Positions 8,224-15,932 of a stretch of 38,866 nt of DNA are shown here, one piece after another. Made by a program: the position numbers and the translations under genes. How positions within the stretch are numbered: the stretch's first letter is position 1; every line of letters begins with the position of its first letter. The notes beneath the pieces are model-generated. The model searched no databases, had not been told where the DNA came from, and saw only the letters and a list, made by a program, of their open reading frames with translations. Where the stretch lies: the NCBI GenBank assembly GCA_036496265.1, contig DASXLL010000281.1:1-38866 (forward strand), given 5' to 3'. The DNA is from CAYLLN01 sp036496265. GTDB taxonomy: Bacteria; Planctomycetota; Planctomycetia; Pirellulales; Pirellulaceae.

Positions 8224-9237
8224 TCACGGAACGCCACCGAGGGCGTTGTCTACAGCGCGATTGATTCCGGCGGCTTTGAAGGCGGCGGAGAGGTGATTGT
8301 AACATTTGCGGGCGGCGGTTAGCGGGTTGTAGTCGGGCTTGTTGGAGAGTTGGCTGCTGACTTCGACGATGATGTCGCCGTGGTAGCCGGCAGCTTGGAT
8401 GAACTTCAAAAGGCGCGGGTAGTCGGTGGTGCCTTCGCCGGGGAGAAGGAAGCCGCGTTTGGCTGTGACATTTTCGCGTGCGGGGGGCTCGGTGTCTTTG
8501 ACATGGATAAATAGAGAGCGAGGAATGAGCCGATCGACGGTTTCCTTCATATCCAGGTTTTGGAGCTCGAAATGGCTGTAGTCGTAAGCCGGGACGAGCC
8601 AAGGACTTGAGACTTGGTCCAGAAGCCATAAAAGCTGGTCGGGACGCTGGGTGGCGTTGCCGATGTGGGCCTTTACGGCGAGTTTGACCTCGGCGGCGGC
8701 CATGACCTTCGCGTAGTCGCGGAGGCGGTCGATGAGTTTGTCTTTCACTGATTCAAAGTCACCCGCTTTGCCGCCCATGATGGTTTCGATAAGGGGCGGC
8801 TGAGCGCCCTTGGGGGCTAACTCGCGTGCGATCGTCCCCGCTCGCTTGAGTCGATCGAGATTCGCGCGATGCGCGTCGTCGCTGCCGAGCGCGGGCAAGT
8901 TCTCCATGAGCGAGGTGAGACGCAAGCGGCGCGCTGCCAGCATGTCGCGATAGCGCGTGACTTGCTCGGCGGTGATTCGCGCGCTGTCGGCGGGCCAGTC
9001 GCGCATGACTGGCAGCTCGGTGCAGTCGTAACCAATTTCGGCAAGCGCGGAGAGCGCGTCGTCGATCGTCAGCGACTTCATTCCATACAAACTGAAACCC
9101 AGCCCCATCGTGCCGGCGATCGCGCGATTATTATCTTGCGCGCGCGAAAATGATCGCGCAGCGACTGTCGCGCTGAAAAAAAATGCACTTCGCGAAAAAA
9201 AATTTCGGCGTGTGATTTCATCAGTGTGATGCATCAT
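8224..9237 (-). CDS. TAT-exported sugar phosphate isomerase/epimerase-like TIM barrel
   Basis: A 337-residue protein with a twin-arginine signal (TRRNFFSRSAFFF) followed by an AP-endonuclease-2/xylose-isomerase-like TIM barrel. Likely metal-binding acids and histidines occur in ELPVM, ETIMGG, KAHIGN, HVKDTEPP and EVSSQ. It probably isomerises or epimerises a sugar or inositol derivative in the periplasm; the substrate cannot be read from sequence. Two tandem ATG codons mark the start, and the first is used here. An 11-bp word, TGATTTCATCA, occurs at 9213-9223 inside the start region and again at 9267-9277 just upstream. Confidence 0.87.
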   Translation of the reverse strand: MMHHTDEITRRNFFSRSAFFFSATVAARSFSRAQDNNRAIAGTMGLGFSLYGMKSLTIDDALSALAEIGYDCTELPVMRDWPADSARITAEQVTRYRDMLAARRLRLTSLMENLPALGSDDAHRANLDRLKRAGTIARELAPKGAQPPLIETIMGGKAGDFESVKDKLIDRLRDYAKVMAAAEVKLAVKAHIGNATQRPDQLLWLLDQVSSPWLVPAYDYSHFELQNLDMKETVDRLIPRSLFIHVKDTEPPARENVTAKRGFLLPGEGTTDYPRLLKFIQAAGYHGDIIVEVSSQLSNKPDYNPLTAARKCYNHLSAAFKAAGINRAVDNALGGVP

Positions 9238-9703
9238 CGATTACTCCTTCGTGATTGCGCGTGAAATGATTTCATCAATCAAAATACTATCTCTCGCGCG
9301 ATCGTGCTCGCATGCGCGAGCGCGTGATTGAAATTTTTTCAGCGCGAGCGCGCGAGCACTCGCTGAAAAATTTCTGCTCAAGTTCGCGAGTTCGACTTGA
9401 CGAAACTACCGCGAAGTTGGTTCAATTCATGCAAGCACAAGCAATGGAGTTGCTTTTGCGAGCGATTGAAAGCGAGCAACGATGCTCGCGATCGAACGCT
9501 GAAGCAGGAAGCGGATCATCATCGACCACATCAAGCGACGGATCGCGAGAGTGAATCGAAACCATCCGCTGACAAGTTTGACGCAAGCTCTGGTAGCGAG
9601 CGACAAGCTTGTAACGATGCAACCAACCGCCCGCTCCGCAATCGGCGTCCCGGAGCAGGCATCGGACGGATAACAGGACGCCTCACAAGTAGGAGCCATT
9701 TAC
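9238..9703. other. Gene-poor region rich in GCGAG/CGATCG words and short palindromes
   Basis: No convincing protein gene. The sequence alternates A/T runs with CGCGAG, CTCGC and CGATCG words. A clear imperfect palindrome has arms GAAATTTTTTCAGCG (9330-9344) and CGCTGAAAAATTTC (9361-9374). A repeat of TGATTTCATCA lies at 9267-9277. The region separates the minus-strand isomerase start from the plus-strand lysine-rich micro-ORF, so it must hold promoters in both directions, and may encode a long structured leader for the micro-ORF. Confidence 0.55.
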
Positions 9704-9772
9704 ATGGCAGCTAAGAAGAAGACCGCCAAGAAGTCGACGAAGAAGAAGACCGCCAAGAAGGGCAAGAAGTAG
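9704..9772 (+). CDS. Lysine-rich 22-residue histone-H1-tail-like micro-ORF
   Basis: The ORF encodes 22 residues, 12 of them lysine, with two near-repeats KKKTAKK...KKKTAKKGKK. This resembles the C-terminal tail of histone H1 and of bacterial H1-like DNA-binding proteins. AGGAG at 9691-9695 stands eight bases before the ATG, and a stop codon at 9671-9673 in the same frame shows that this is not the end of a longer gene in this window. A 20-bp RNA hairpin lies about 110 bases downstream. If made, the peptide should bind nucleic acid or act as a polycation. It could also be a decayed remnant of a larger H1-like gene. Translation is inferred, not shown. Confidence 0.65.
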   Translation: MAAKKKTAKKSTKKKTAKKGKK

Positions 9773-9883
9773 TCCTTCCGCGCCAGGCCTCTGGCTCGGC
9801 CCAGCTCGCCGCTAAGCTTCGTGCTTACCCGGCTGGCAATCGTCGTGACAGTCTTGGTGCGAACTTCTAAGCAACAACGAGAC

Positions 9884-9929
9884 AGGCCGGCTGCGAAAAG
9901 TCCTTAGCTGGGCTTTTTGCAGCCGGCCT
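9884..9929 (+). other. 20-bp RNA hairpin with wobble pairs only in the plus-strand transcript
   Basis: The left arm starts AGGCCGGCTGC and runs to 9903; the right arm ends GCAGCCGGCCT at 9929, with loop TTAGCT. All 20 positions pair in plus-strand RNA if two G-U wobbles are allowed; in minus-strand RNA the same two positions become C-A and A-C mismatches. This suggests the structure works in a plus-strand transcript, perhaps protecting the 3' end of, or terminating, the micro-ORF mRNA. There is no 3' U-tract after the full stem. Confidence 0.7.
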
Positions 9930-10009
9930 AAAAATTGCGCTCACATGGAATGGAAATTGACCGCAAAACGCTAGCAACGCAGCCGGCAGGTACCTTCAAG
10001 AGTTCATTT

Positions 10010-10080
10010 AACCGCGGATTTCGCTGATATCGCGGATATAAAGAGGCATTGTATCCGCGTTATTCGTGTCATCCGCGGTT
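10010..10080. repeat. Inverted repeat with CCGCGGAT arms
   Basis: Arms AACCGCGGAT...CGCGGATA and TATCCGCG...ATCCGCGGTT form an imperfect stem of about 29 bp around an AAGAGGCATTG loop. Confidence 0.75.
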
Positions 10081-10140
10081 CATTCGCATGACCTTGGCAA
10101 ACCGCTTTCGATGGGCGGCTGCGGCCAATAAGATAGTTTG

Positions 10141-10168
10141 TGACTTTTGATTTCTGACCTCTGACATC
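10141..10168. repeat. Heptamer repeat array
   Basis: Four consecutive units TGACTTT, TGATTTC, TGACCTC and TGACATC, ending 11 bases before the PSP1-domain start codon. Confidence 0.85.
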
Positions 10169-10179
10169 TATTCTTTGCT

Positions 10180-11106
10180 GTGGCGCGATACGTTCTTCGA
10201 TATGGTTCGACTCGGGCTGTGGGGCTGTTTCAGCCGCGGGGGCAGGATCGTTACGAGCGCGGCATGCGCGTCGTTGCCCGGACGCCCCGGGGTCTCGAAT
10301 CGGCGGAAGTACTCGCTGAGGCGACGGATGAGCAGGCGAAGATGCTCGAGGGAACGCCGGGCGGCCACATCATGCGGGAGATGTCGGCTGAGGATCAGAA
10401 TGAGTTATCGCACATTCAGGAGCGCGAGCCGGCGGCGTTCGAATCGTGCTTGAAGCATGTTCAGAATCTCAAGTTGCCGATGCAACTCGTGGATATCGAG
10501 CGGCTGTTTGGCGGCGAGCGGCTGGTGATCTATTACATCAGCGAGGAGCGGGTCGATTTCCGCGACCTGGTGAAAGCGCTGGCCAGCGAGTTTCAAACGC
10601 GAATCGAAATGCGGCAGATCGGCGTTCGCGACGAAGCGAAGCTGCTGGCCGACTACGGTGACTGCGGCCAGCCGGTCTGCTGCGGCACATTCCTCAGCGA
10701 GATGCCGCCCGTGTCGATGAAGATGGCCAAGGTGCAGAAGGCCACGCTCGACCCGACGAAAATATCCGGCCGCTGTGGACGACTGAAGTGCTGCCTGCGA
10801 TATGAATACGATATCTACGAAGACCTGCAGCGCGACATGCCGCCGATTGGTTCCGACATCGTCACCAAAACCGGCCGCGCCCGTGTCCTCGCCCAAGAAA
10901 TCCTCTCCCAGCAGCTCATGGTAGCGATGGAAGATAACCGCCGTGTTCTCATTCCCGCCGCCGACGTCCTGAGTATCCTCAAGCGCGGCTCCGGCCACCG
11001 CGAAGATCGACCGAGGCGGGAGCGCGGGCCGGAGAATGCGCGGGATGAGGCGCCCACCCAACAGGCGCCGGGGGCGGAGGCGGGCGAGGAACCTAGGACC
11101 AACTAA
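10180..11106 (+). CDS. PSP1-domain protein (RicT/YaaT-like)
   Basis: A 308-residue protein whose residues up to about 265 match the PSP1 C-terminal-region family (RicT/YaaT in Bacillus), with the conserved cysteine pattern DCGQPVCCG...GRCGRLKCCLRYE. In Bacillus, RicT works with RicA and RicF as an iron-sulfur complex that affects RNase Y and development; here the partner proteins are not in view. The start is a GTG that gives MARYVLRYGSTRAVGLF, the expected family N-terminus. The last 40 residues are charged, Pro/Arg/Glu-rich and probably disordered. It ends seven bases from the convergent antitoxin gene. Confidence 0.88.
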   Translation: MARYVLRYGSTRAVGLFQPRGQDRYERGMRVVARTPRGLESAEVLAEATDEQAKMLEGTPGGHIMREMSAEDQNELSHIQEREPAAFESCLKHVQNLKLPMQLVDIERLFGGERLVIYYISEERVDFRDLVKALASEFQTRIEMRQIGVRDEAKLLADYGDCGQPVCCGTFLSEMPPVSMKMAKVQKATLDPTKISGRCGRLKCCLRYEYDIYEDLQRDMPPIGSDIVTKTGRARVLAQEILSQQLMVAMEDNRRVLIPAADVLSILKRGSGHREDRPRRERGPENARDEAPTQQAPGAEAGEEPRTN

Positions 11107-11112
11107 GGCTGG

Positions 11113-11409
11113 TCAAGCAACTTGCCCGCGCGACTGCTTGACCGTGACCGAGACGCGCGCCCCGGTACGCCCAAGCATCTCCATCAGGCTATCGACGCTA
11201 AATAATTGAATCTTGCCTCTCACGAGGGCACTAATTCGCGGCTGCGTAACGCCCAGCAGCTTGGCAGCTTGCCCTTGCGTGAGACCACGATCGTCAATCA
11301 GTTTGCTGAGGCTGATCATCAGATCGGCACGTATGCGGAGATTTTCCGCTTCGCTGTCAGTGAACCCCAGATCGCGGAACACGTTGCCCGAAGATCGCTC
11401 GATGCGCAT
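11113..11409 (-). CDS. XRE/HigA-type antitoxin
   Basis: A 98-residue DNA-binding protein with a helix-turn-helix of the XRE type (LTQGQAAKLLGVTQPRISALVRGK, about residues 43-66). It is encoded six bases downstream of a RelE/HigB-like toxin gene, the toxin-first order typical of higBA. It should neutralise the toxin and repress the operon through the palindrome at 11768-11790. Close relatives are annotated as HigA2-like or helix-turn-helix proteins. Confidence 0.88.
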   Translation of the reverse strand: MRIERSSGNVFRDLGFTDSEAENLRIRADLMISLSKLIDDRGLTQGQAAKLLGVTQPRISALVRGKIQLFSVDSLMEMLGRTGARVSVTVKQSRGQVA

Positions 11410-11415
11410 GGCGAT

Positions 11416-11760
11416 TTATTTCTCCTTCCTCTTGTTGCGGATGCGTTTTAATTCGGTGAACCGTCGCCGCGCGATTTCGATCTCGCGCTGCGGCGTTTTT
11501 TGAGTTTGCTTGTGAAACGCGTGCAAGACATACACCGCCTCTGAAAATTTCGCGACATAAAACACACGAAATTCGCCGGCCGAATGAATGCGTATCTCGA
11601 CCACCCCCGGCCCAACCCCGCTCATTGGCCGCCAATCCGTGGGCGACAGTCCTTGTTGGACTCGCCGGAGCTGAAAACCAGCCTCCTGACGAGCCTCCTT
11701 GGAAAACGCTCGCACATCCGAGCGTGCCGAGCCAAGCCAGACGATGGGCTTATCGAGCAT
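11416..11760 (-). CDS. RelE/HigB (Gp49-like) toxin
   Basis: A 114-residue protein with the phage Gp49-like/HigB fold, recognised from KPIVWLGSARSDVRAF, GVVEIRIHSAGEFRVFYVAKF and YVLHAFHKQTQKTPQREIEIARRR. Family members are ribosome-dependent mRNA interferases; the basic C-terminus, with the conserved FxKxxxKTP segment, is intact, so the gene looks functional. A TATAAT lies just eight bases before the ATG, so the mRNA may be nearly leaderless. Confidence 0.9.
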   Translation of the reverse strand: MLDKPIVWLGSARSDVRAFSKEARQEAGFQLRRVQQGLSPTDWRPMSGVGPGVVEIRIHSAGEFRVFYVAKFSEAVYVLHAFHKQTQKTPQREIEIARRRFTELKRIRNKRKEK

Positions 11761-11767
11761 AAAGTGT

Positions 11768-11790
11768 ATTATACAACATCTTGTATATTA
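11768..11790 (-). promoter_or_regulatory. Palindromic operator/promoter of the HigBA-type operon
   Basis: An inverted repeat TATACAA (11770-11776) - CATC - TTGTATA (11781-11787) overlaps a perfect minus-strand -10 box TATAAT (11768-11773). Such overlap is what is expected for autorepression by the antitoxin or the complex. The -35 match is weak. Transcription from this box would start at or next to the toxin ATG at 11760. Confidence 0.65.
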
Positions 11791-11948
11791 TGGCCATTCC
11801 GCGAAACTCAATAAAGGGCCCACCGCATACTCCCCACCGACTACCACAGCGCATCGCTAAATGTATTTTTGCTTGCTTGAGCAATTGCACATGCTCTAAT
11901 TACGCGGTCAAGCCGTTGCTATTAAACGTGCTCAAGGGAACGCCGATT

Positions 11949-12581
11949 ATGAAACTTGCAATCGCAGTCGTTGCTTTGCTTGCGGTGGATGTTGGCCTCG
12001 CAATGGCAGAACCGCTGGGAATCTCTAACGTCATACTTTTGGATCGGGGTCGCGACTTTGAAAAGGATTTAGGCGTAAGCGACGAGGTAGCCCACAATCT
12101 GGCGCTTTTGCGTGATGAATATCGAATCGCCCGTCAGAAAGCACACGAGGATGCTGGGCTTAATCCGAACCCGCAAAGCACGCGGGGCACCCCCATGACG
12201 GCTGAGCAGCGCCAAACTTCTATTAGAATCGGGTCAAAGCTGAATGAGGAATATGTTCCCAAAGCCGCAGCATTATTGTCGCCGGAGCAAATCACGCGGC
12301 TTAGGCAGATTGACCTTCAGGTTGATCTTAGGGACTGGGGTCTACAAGCGCTTATGAACCGAGCATTGGAGTTGAAGTTGACCGGCAACCAACGGCGGGC
12401 GCTGGACCTGCTGAAGCGTGAGTACAGCCAAGTCCGTTCAGCGACTTCAGCCGGAAACACCCGTGAAGCGACTTCAAAGCTGCAGGGCGAGTACCTGGAT
12501 AAAGCCATCGAACTACTTACAGAAGAGCAGAGAGCGATGCTGATCGAACTCCAGGGTAGGGAGTTTCTCGGCAGGCGATAA
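11949..12581 (+). CDS. Secreted helical protein of unknown function
   Basis: A 210-residue protein with a signal peptide (MKLAIAVVALLAVDVGLAMA). The mature part is charged and helical, with two similar segments, LLSPEQITRLRQIDLQ and LLTEEQRAMLIELQ, each after a KAxELL/KAAALL helix. This LTxEQ-type pattern recalls periplasmic Spy/CpxP-like planctomycete proteins, though the resemblance is loose. The reading frame is open back to 11781, but the ATG at 11949 has AAGGGA at the right distance and creates the signal peptide. Function unknown. Confidence 0.7.
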   Translation: MKLAIAVVALLAVDVGLAMAEPLGISNVILLDRGRDFEKDLGVSDEVAHNLALLRDEYRIARQKAHEDAGLNPNPQSTRGTPMTAEQRQTSIRIGSKLNEEYVPKAAALLSPEQITRLRQIDLQVDLRDWGLQALMNRALELKLTGNQRRALDLLKREYSQVRSATSAGNTREATSKLQGEYLDKAIELLTEEQRAMLIELQGREFLGRR

Positions 12582-12752
12582 GCCGGAGGCGATCACGTCG
12601 CCCGATCTTCGAGTCGACTTGAAACTCACCCACGACCTGAATTCGGCCTCATGCGGTTCACTTTCGTCGTCTGTTTGCATTATTGCTGCCGGCCGCTAAA
12701 CTCCAATCGCTCCCAGCGACTTCCTGTGTGTTCGCTTTGACTAGGGCTTCAT

Positions 12753-13781
12753 ATGACCAGACTTCTTACCGTACTGCTTTGTAGTTTCGCGTTTCCCATC
12801 ATGACGATTTCCACCGCCAATGCCCAAACGCCAAAGACGATCGGCTCAATCGAGCGGTTGGATCCAGAGTTCGACAAGCTCGTCCCACAGGGGGCAACGA
12901 TTGAGGTGCTGGGGGCCGGTTTCGATTGGGCGGAGGGCTGCTGCTGGATCAAGGACAAGGGGTTTTTGGTTTTCTCGGACATCCCGCCGAACAAGATTAT
13001 GAAGTGGGACCCGAAGAGCGGTATGGTTAGCGTGTTCATGGAGAAGGTGGGCTATACGGGCAGCGCGCCGTTTGTGTCGGCGACGCCGGAGCCGGGGACG
13101 AATGGGTTGATGCTCGATAGCGAGGGGCGGCTGGTGTGCTGCTGTCACGGCGACCGCGTGGTGAAGCGGATCGAGAAGGACGGCAAGTTCACGATTCTGG
13201 CCGACAAGTACGACGGCAAGCGATTCAACAGCCCCAACGACCTCGTCTACAAGTCGAACGGCGATTTGTATTTCACCGATCCGCCGTATGGCTTGCCGGA
13301 TCGCGAGAAGGACAAAACGCGGGAGCTCGATTGGTTCGGCGTCTATCGCCTCGGCAAAGACGGCAAGGTCACACTGCTGTCGAAGGAAATGACGCGGCCC
13401 AATGGCATCGGCTTTTCGCCCGACGAGAAGGCGCTCTACGTCGCTCAATCCGATCCCGAAGCCGCGATCTGGAAGGCGTTTCCGGTGAAGGCGGATGGGA
13501 CGTTGGGCGGGAGCCGCGTGATTTACGACGCGACGAAGTTGGTGAAAGAAGGGCGGCCGGGTTTGCCGGATGGTTTAGCCGTCGATAAGCAGGGACATAT
13601 TTGGGCGACGGGGCCTGGCGGCGTTTATTGCATGACGCCGGAGGGAAAGATTTTGGGCCGATTGAACACCGGCGAGCGCACCGCCAACTGCAAATTCGGC
13701 GAGGACGGCAAAACGCTGTTTGTGTGCGCGGATATGTATATTTGCCGCGTGAAGACGAATGCGGTGGGGACGAATTACTAA
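12753..13781 (+). CDS. Secreted SMP-30/gluconolactonase family protein
   Basis: A 342-residue protein with a signal peptide ending at STANA and a six-bladed propeller of the SMP-30/gluconolactonase/LRE type. Family motifs are FNSPNDLVYKSNGDLYFTDPPYG, TRPNGIGFSPDEKALYVAQSD, GLPDGLAVDKQGHIWATGPGGV and TANCKFGEDGKTLFVCA. The Asn and Asp residues in them would bind the divalent metal. It likely hydrolyses a sugar lactone or related ester in the periplasm. It is convergent with the Gfo/Idh/MocA gene, and a sugar-oxidation link is possible but unproven. Confidence 0.92.
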   Translation: MTRLLTVLLCSFAFPIMTISTANAQTPKTIGSIERLDPEFDKLVPQGATIEVLGAGFDWAEGCCWIKDKGFLVFSDIPPNKIMKWDPKSGMVSVFMEKVGYTGSAPFVSATPEPGTNGLMLDSEGRLVCCCHGDRVVKRIEKDGKFTILADKYDGKRFNSPNDLVYKSNGDLYFTDPPYGLPDREKDKTRELDWFGVYRLGKDGKVTLLSKEMTRPNGIGFSPDEKALYVAQSDPEAAIWKAFPVKADGTLGGSRVIYDATKLVKEGRPGLPDGLAVDKQGHIWATGPGGVYCMTPEGKILGRLNTGERTANCKFGEDGKTLFVCADMYICRVKTNAVGTNY

Positions 13782-13821
13782 AGTAGGCCAGTAGCTGACT
13801 TCAGACGCTTAAATAGCCGGG

Positions 13822-15120
13822 TTAAATCGCCCAGGTGCGTTGCGGGCGGCTGCGGAGGAGGTTGGCTTCGGGGTCGTCGAGGAAGGATTCGGTGGCAGGG
13901 TCGATTTTTAGCTTGCGCTGCAGCACCCAGGCGATGGCGGCGGCGTGACAGGCGATGTGGGAGCGGCGCATGACGTCGGGATTGGCGGCGGTGGCGGCGC
14001 GGGAGCGAACGCAGTCGAAGAAGTTGCGGGCGTGAGCCGAAACATCGATGCCACGGACACGTTTCTCGCTTGCCGGCAACAATTTCTGGAGCGATTCCGG
14101 CTGAGCAACGATTTCACCTTCGTCGCCCGTTTCGACCCAGCCTTCGTCGCCGATAAAGCGGACGGGGCAGGTGCCGAGGCGGGTGATATAGTGCGGGGAG
14201 CGGTCGCCGAAAGGGGTTTTGAGGAAATCGACGATCAGCTTCACGCCGTTGGCATAGCGGCAAACGATGTTGTTTTCTGTCGGCTCGTATTCGATCGGCA
14301 TGGTGTGATCGGCCTGATTGGCCCACTGGCAGAGATCGATCGTATGAGCGCCCCAGTCCAGCAGGCGGGCGCCGGAGTCAAAATCCCATTGGCCGCGCCA
14401 TTTGCCATTGACGTATTGGTCGTTGTAGGGTCGCCACGGCGCTGGACCGAGCCAAAGGTTCCAATCCACGAGGTCGCGTTTTGGCGTAGGCTGGGCGGCG
14501 AGCCAGGTGTTGTCGAGCGTGGGCACATAGACGGAAGCGTGCATCGTGTGCAGCTTGCCGAGCTTGCCGGTGTGGACCCACTCGACGGCTTTTTGAAAGT
14601 TGGGAACGCTGCGGCGCTGCGTTCCGGCCTGGAAGACTCGTTTTTCGCGGTGGATCGTCTCGGCGAGTTGCTGGCAAAGCTCGATCGTGATGCCGCAGGG
14701 CTTTTCGCTATAGACATCCTTGCCGGCTTTGGCGGCGAGGATCGACGCCGGTGCGTGCCAGCGGTCGCCAGTGGCGATGAGCACAGCGTCGATATCCTTG
14801 CGATCGAGTAGCTCGCGAAAGTCACGATAGAGCTGGCAGTCGCGGTTGTCGTAGTGCTCATCGACGAGCGTTTTGCCGGCGTCGCGGCGCTTGGCTTGCA
14901 CATCGGCAATCGCGATGCAGCGGACATCGCTGAAGGGCAGCATCGCCTTGACATCGTAGGTGCAGCGCGGGCCGATGCCGATGATGCCGAAAGTGATTCG
15001 CTCGCTGGCGGCGGTAGCGCCGTCGCGGCCGAGGACGGTGGCCGGGATGACGGCGGCGGAAAGGCCGGCGGAGAGGCTGTGGAGGAAGGTGCGGCGGGTG
15101 AGTGAGAGGCGTTTTTTCAT
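13822..15120 (-). CDS. Gfo/Idh/MocA family oxidoreductase (TAT-exported)
   Basis: A 432-residue protein starting MKKRLSLTRRTFLHSLSAGL, a twin-arginine signal. A Rossmann NAD(P)-binding region follows (FGIIGIGPRCTYDVKAM) and the EKPCGI motif typical of Gfo/Idh/MocA enzymes. The C-terminal half has WNLWLGPAPWRPYND and RLLDWGAHTIDLCQWA, common in planctomycete members. It probably oxidises or reduces a sugar. An open frame upstream to 15636 overlaps tadA on the other strand and lacks coding signs, so the start is placed at 15120. Confidence 0.92.
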   Translation of the reverse strand: MKKRLSLTRRTFLHSLSAGLSAAVIPATVLGRDGATAASERITFGIIGIGPRCTYDVKAMLPFSDVRCIAIADVQAKRRDAGKTLVDEHYDNRDCQLYRDFRELLDRKDIDAVLIATGDRWHAPASILAAKAGKDVYSEKPCGITIELCQQLAETIHREKRVFQAGTQRRSVPNFQKAVEWVHTGKLGKLHTMHASVYVPTLDNTWLAAQPTPKRDLVDWNLWLGPAPWRPYNDQYVNGKWRGQWDFDSGARLLDWGAHTIDLCQWANQADHTMPIEYEPTENNIVCRYANGVKLIVDFLKTPFGDRSPHYITRLGTCPVRFIGDEGWVETGDEGEIVAQPESLQKLLPASEKRVRGIDVSAHARNFFDCVRSRAATAANPDVMRRSHIACHAAAIAWVLQRKLKIDPATESFLDDPEANLLRSRPQRTWAI

Positions 15121-15279
15121 GGAATGAGTTTTGATGACGAGGAAAGCTGCGCGCGCCAGCAATTCGAATGTGATGGATTTTAAGATGCGGCCGGGAGAAT
15201 TGCACGCAGACGTTGAAACGTTGACAAATTGCTTACGGTGGCGTGGTAAACTGAATTCGGTATCGTTCTTTCGATAGAA

Positions 15280-15756
15280 GTGGCGACGGTTGACGTGACG
15301 CACGAACATTACATGCGGATGGCGGTGGGGGAGGCGGAAGCGGCGCTGGCGGCGAAGGAAGTGCCGGTGGGGGCGGTGATTGTGCAGGGGGAGCGGGTGA
15401 TTGGCTCGGCGCACAATCAGCGGGAGATGCTGCACGATCCCACGGCCCACGCGGAAATGATCGCGATCACGCAGGCGGCCGAGTTTCTCGGCGACTGGCG
15501 ATTGGAGGGATGCACGCTGTATGTGACGCTGGAGCCGTGCATCATGTGCTGCGGGGCGATTTTGCAGGCGCGAATTCCAGTGGTCGTATATGGTGCGACC
15601 GATCCGAAAGCCGGAGCGGCGGGGACACTGTATCACCTGCTCAACGATCAGCGACTAAATCATCGGTGCCAGGTCGTGCCGGGGGTGCTCGCCGGACCGT
15701 GTGGTGAAATTCTGAGCCGGTTTTTTCAGGAGCAGCGGCGGATGGGGAAGAAGTAG
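15280..15756 (+). CDS. tadA: tRNA-specific adenosine deaminase
   Basis: A 158-residue cytidine-deaminase-fold enzyme. The catalytic HAE (His57, Glu59) and the zinc ligands Cys87 and Cys90 in PCIMC are present, as is the family's ARIPVVVYGATDPKAGAAGT. It converts adenosine 34 to inosine in the tRNA(Arg) ACG anticodon. GTG at 15280 is taken as start because the family helix THEHYMRMAVGEAE begins just after it; ATG at 15313 would shorten that helix. The gene is followed by a 63-bp inverted repeat. Confidence 0.93.
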   Translation: MATVDVTHEHYMRMAVGEAEAALAAKEVPVGAVIVQGERVIGSAHNQREMLHDPTAHAEMIAITQAAEFLGDWRLEGCTLYVTLEPCIMCCGAILQARIPVVVYGATDPKAGAAGTLYHLLNDQRLNHRCQVVPGVLAGPCGEILSRFFQEQRRMGKK

Positions 15757-15763
15757 CGGGGGA

Positions 15764-15826
15764 GGCCTGAGGCTTGAGGTACGACGAAGGAAGATTAGAA
15801 AATGCTCGGGTCTCAAGCCTTAAGCC
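15764..15826. repeat. Inverted repeat after tadA
   Basis: Arms GGCCTGAGGCTTGAGG and CTCAAGCCTTAAGCC pair with few mismatches around a purine-rich loop. It lies eight bases after the tadA stop and could help end that transcript, but it lacks a U-tract. Confidence 0.75.
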
Positions 15827-15847
15827 ACTATTGCCAAAATGCCAAGC

Positions 15848-15876
15848 TTGACCTCATTGCGAAGTGCAGCTAGAGT
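15848..15876 (+). promoter_or_regulatory. Sigma-70-like promoter of the leuA leader
   Basis: TTGACC (15848-15853), a 17-base spacer and TAGAGT (15871-15876). The start of transcription should lie near 15883, about 50 bases before the leader peptide ATG and 150 bases before the attenuator hairpin. Confidence 0.65.
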
Positions 15877-15932
15877 CGATAGAAGAATGAACCATACGGC
15901 GGCCGTCTGTGTCGCTGTTTCGAGTTTTTACA

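Larger units (their letters stand above)
9773..10179. other. Non-coding region with two structured elements
   Basis: No gene seen. Holds a small GCCAGGCCTCTGGC palindrome near 9782, the 9884-9929 hairpin, the 10010-10080 inverted repeat and a heptamer array at 10141-10168 just ahead of the PSP1 gene. Confidence 0.6.

Noticed and set aside
9312..9714. Overlapping small open frames of 80-105 codons
   Set aside because: They overlap one another in different frames, lack ribosome-binding sites and family resemblance, and run through the palindrome-rich region.
9884..9929. Textbook intrinsic terminator
   Set aside because: The stem is strong, but no T-tract follows it on either strand, so it is listed only as an RNA hairpin.
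15121..15636. N-terminal extension of the Gfo/Idh/MocA gene
   Set aside because: It is antisense to tadA, and the twin-arginine signal begins at 15120.
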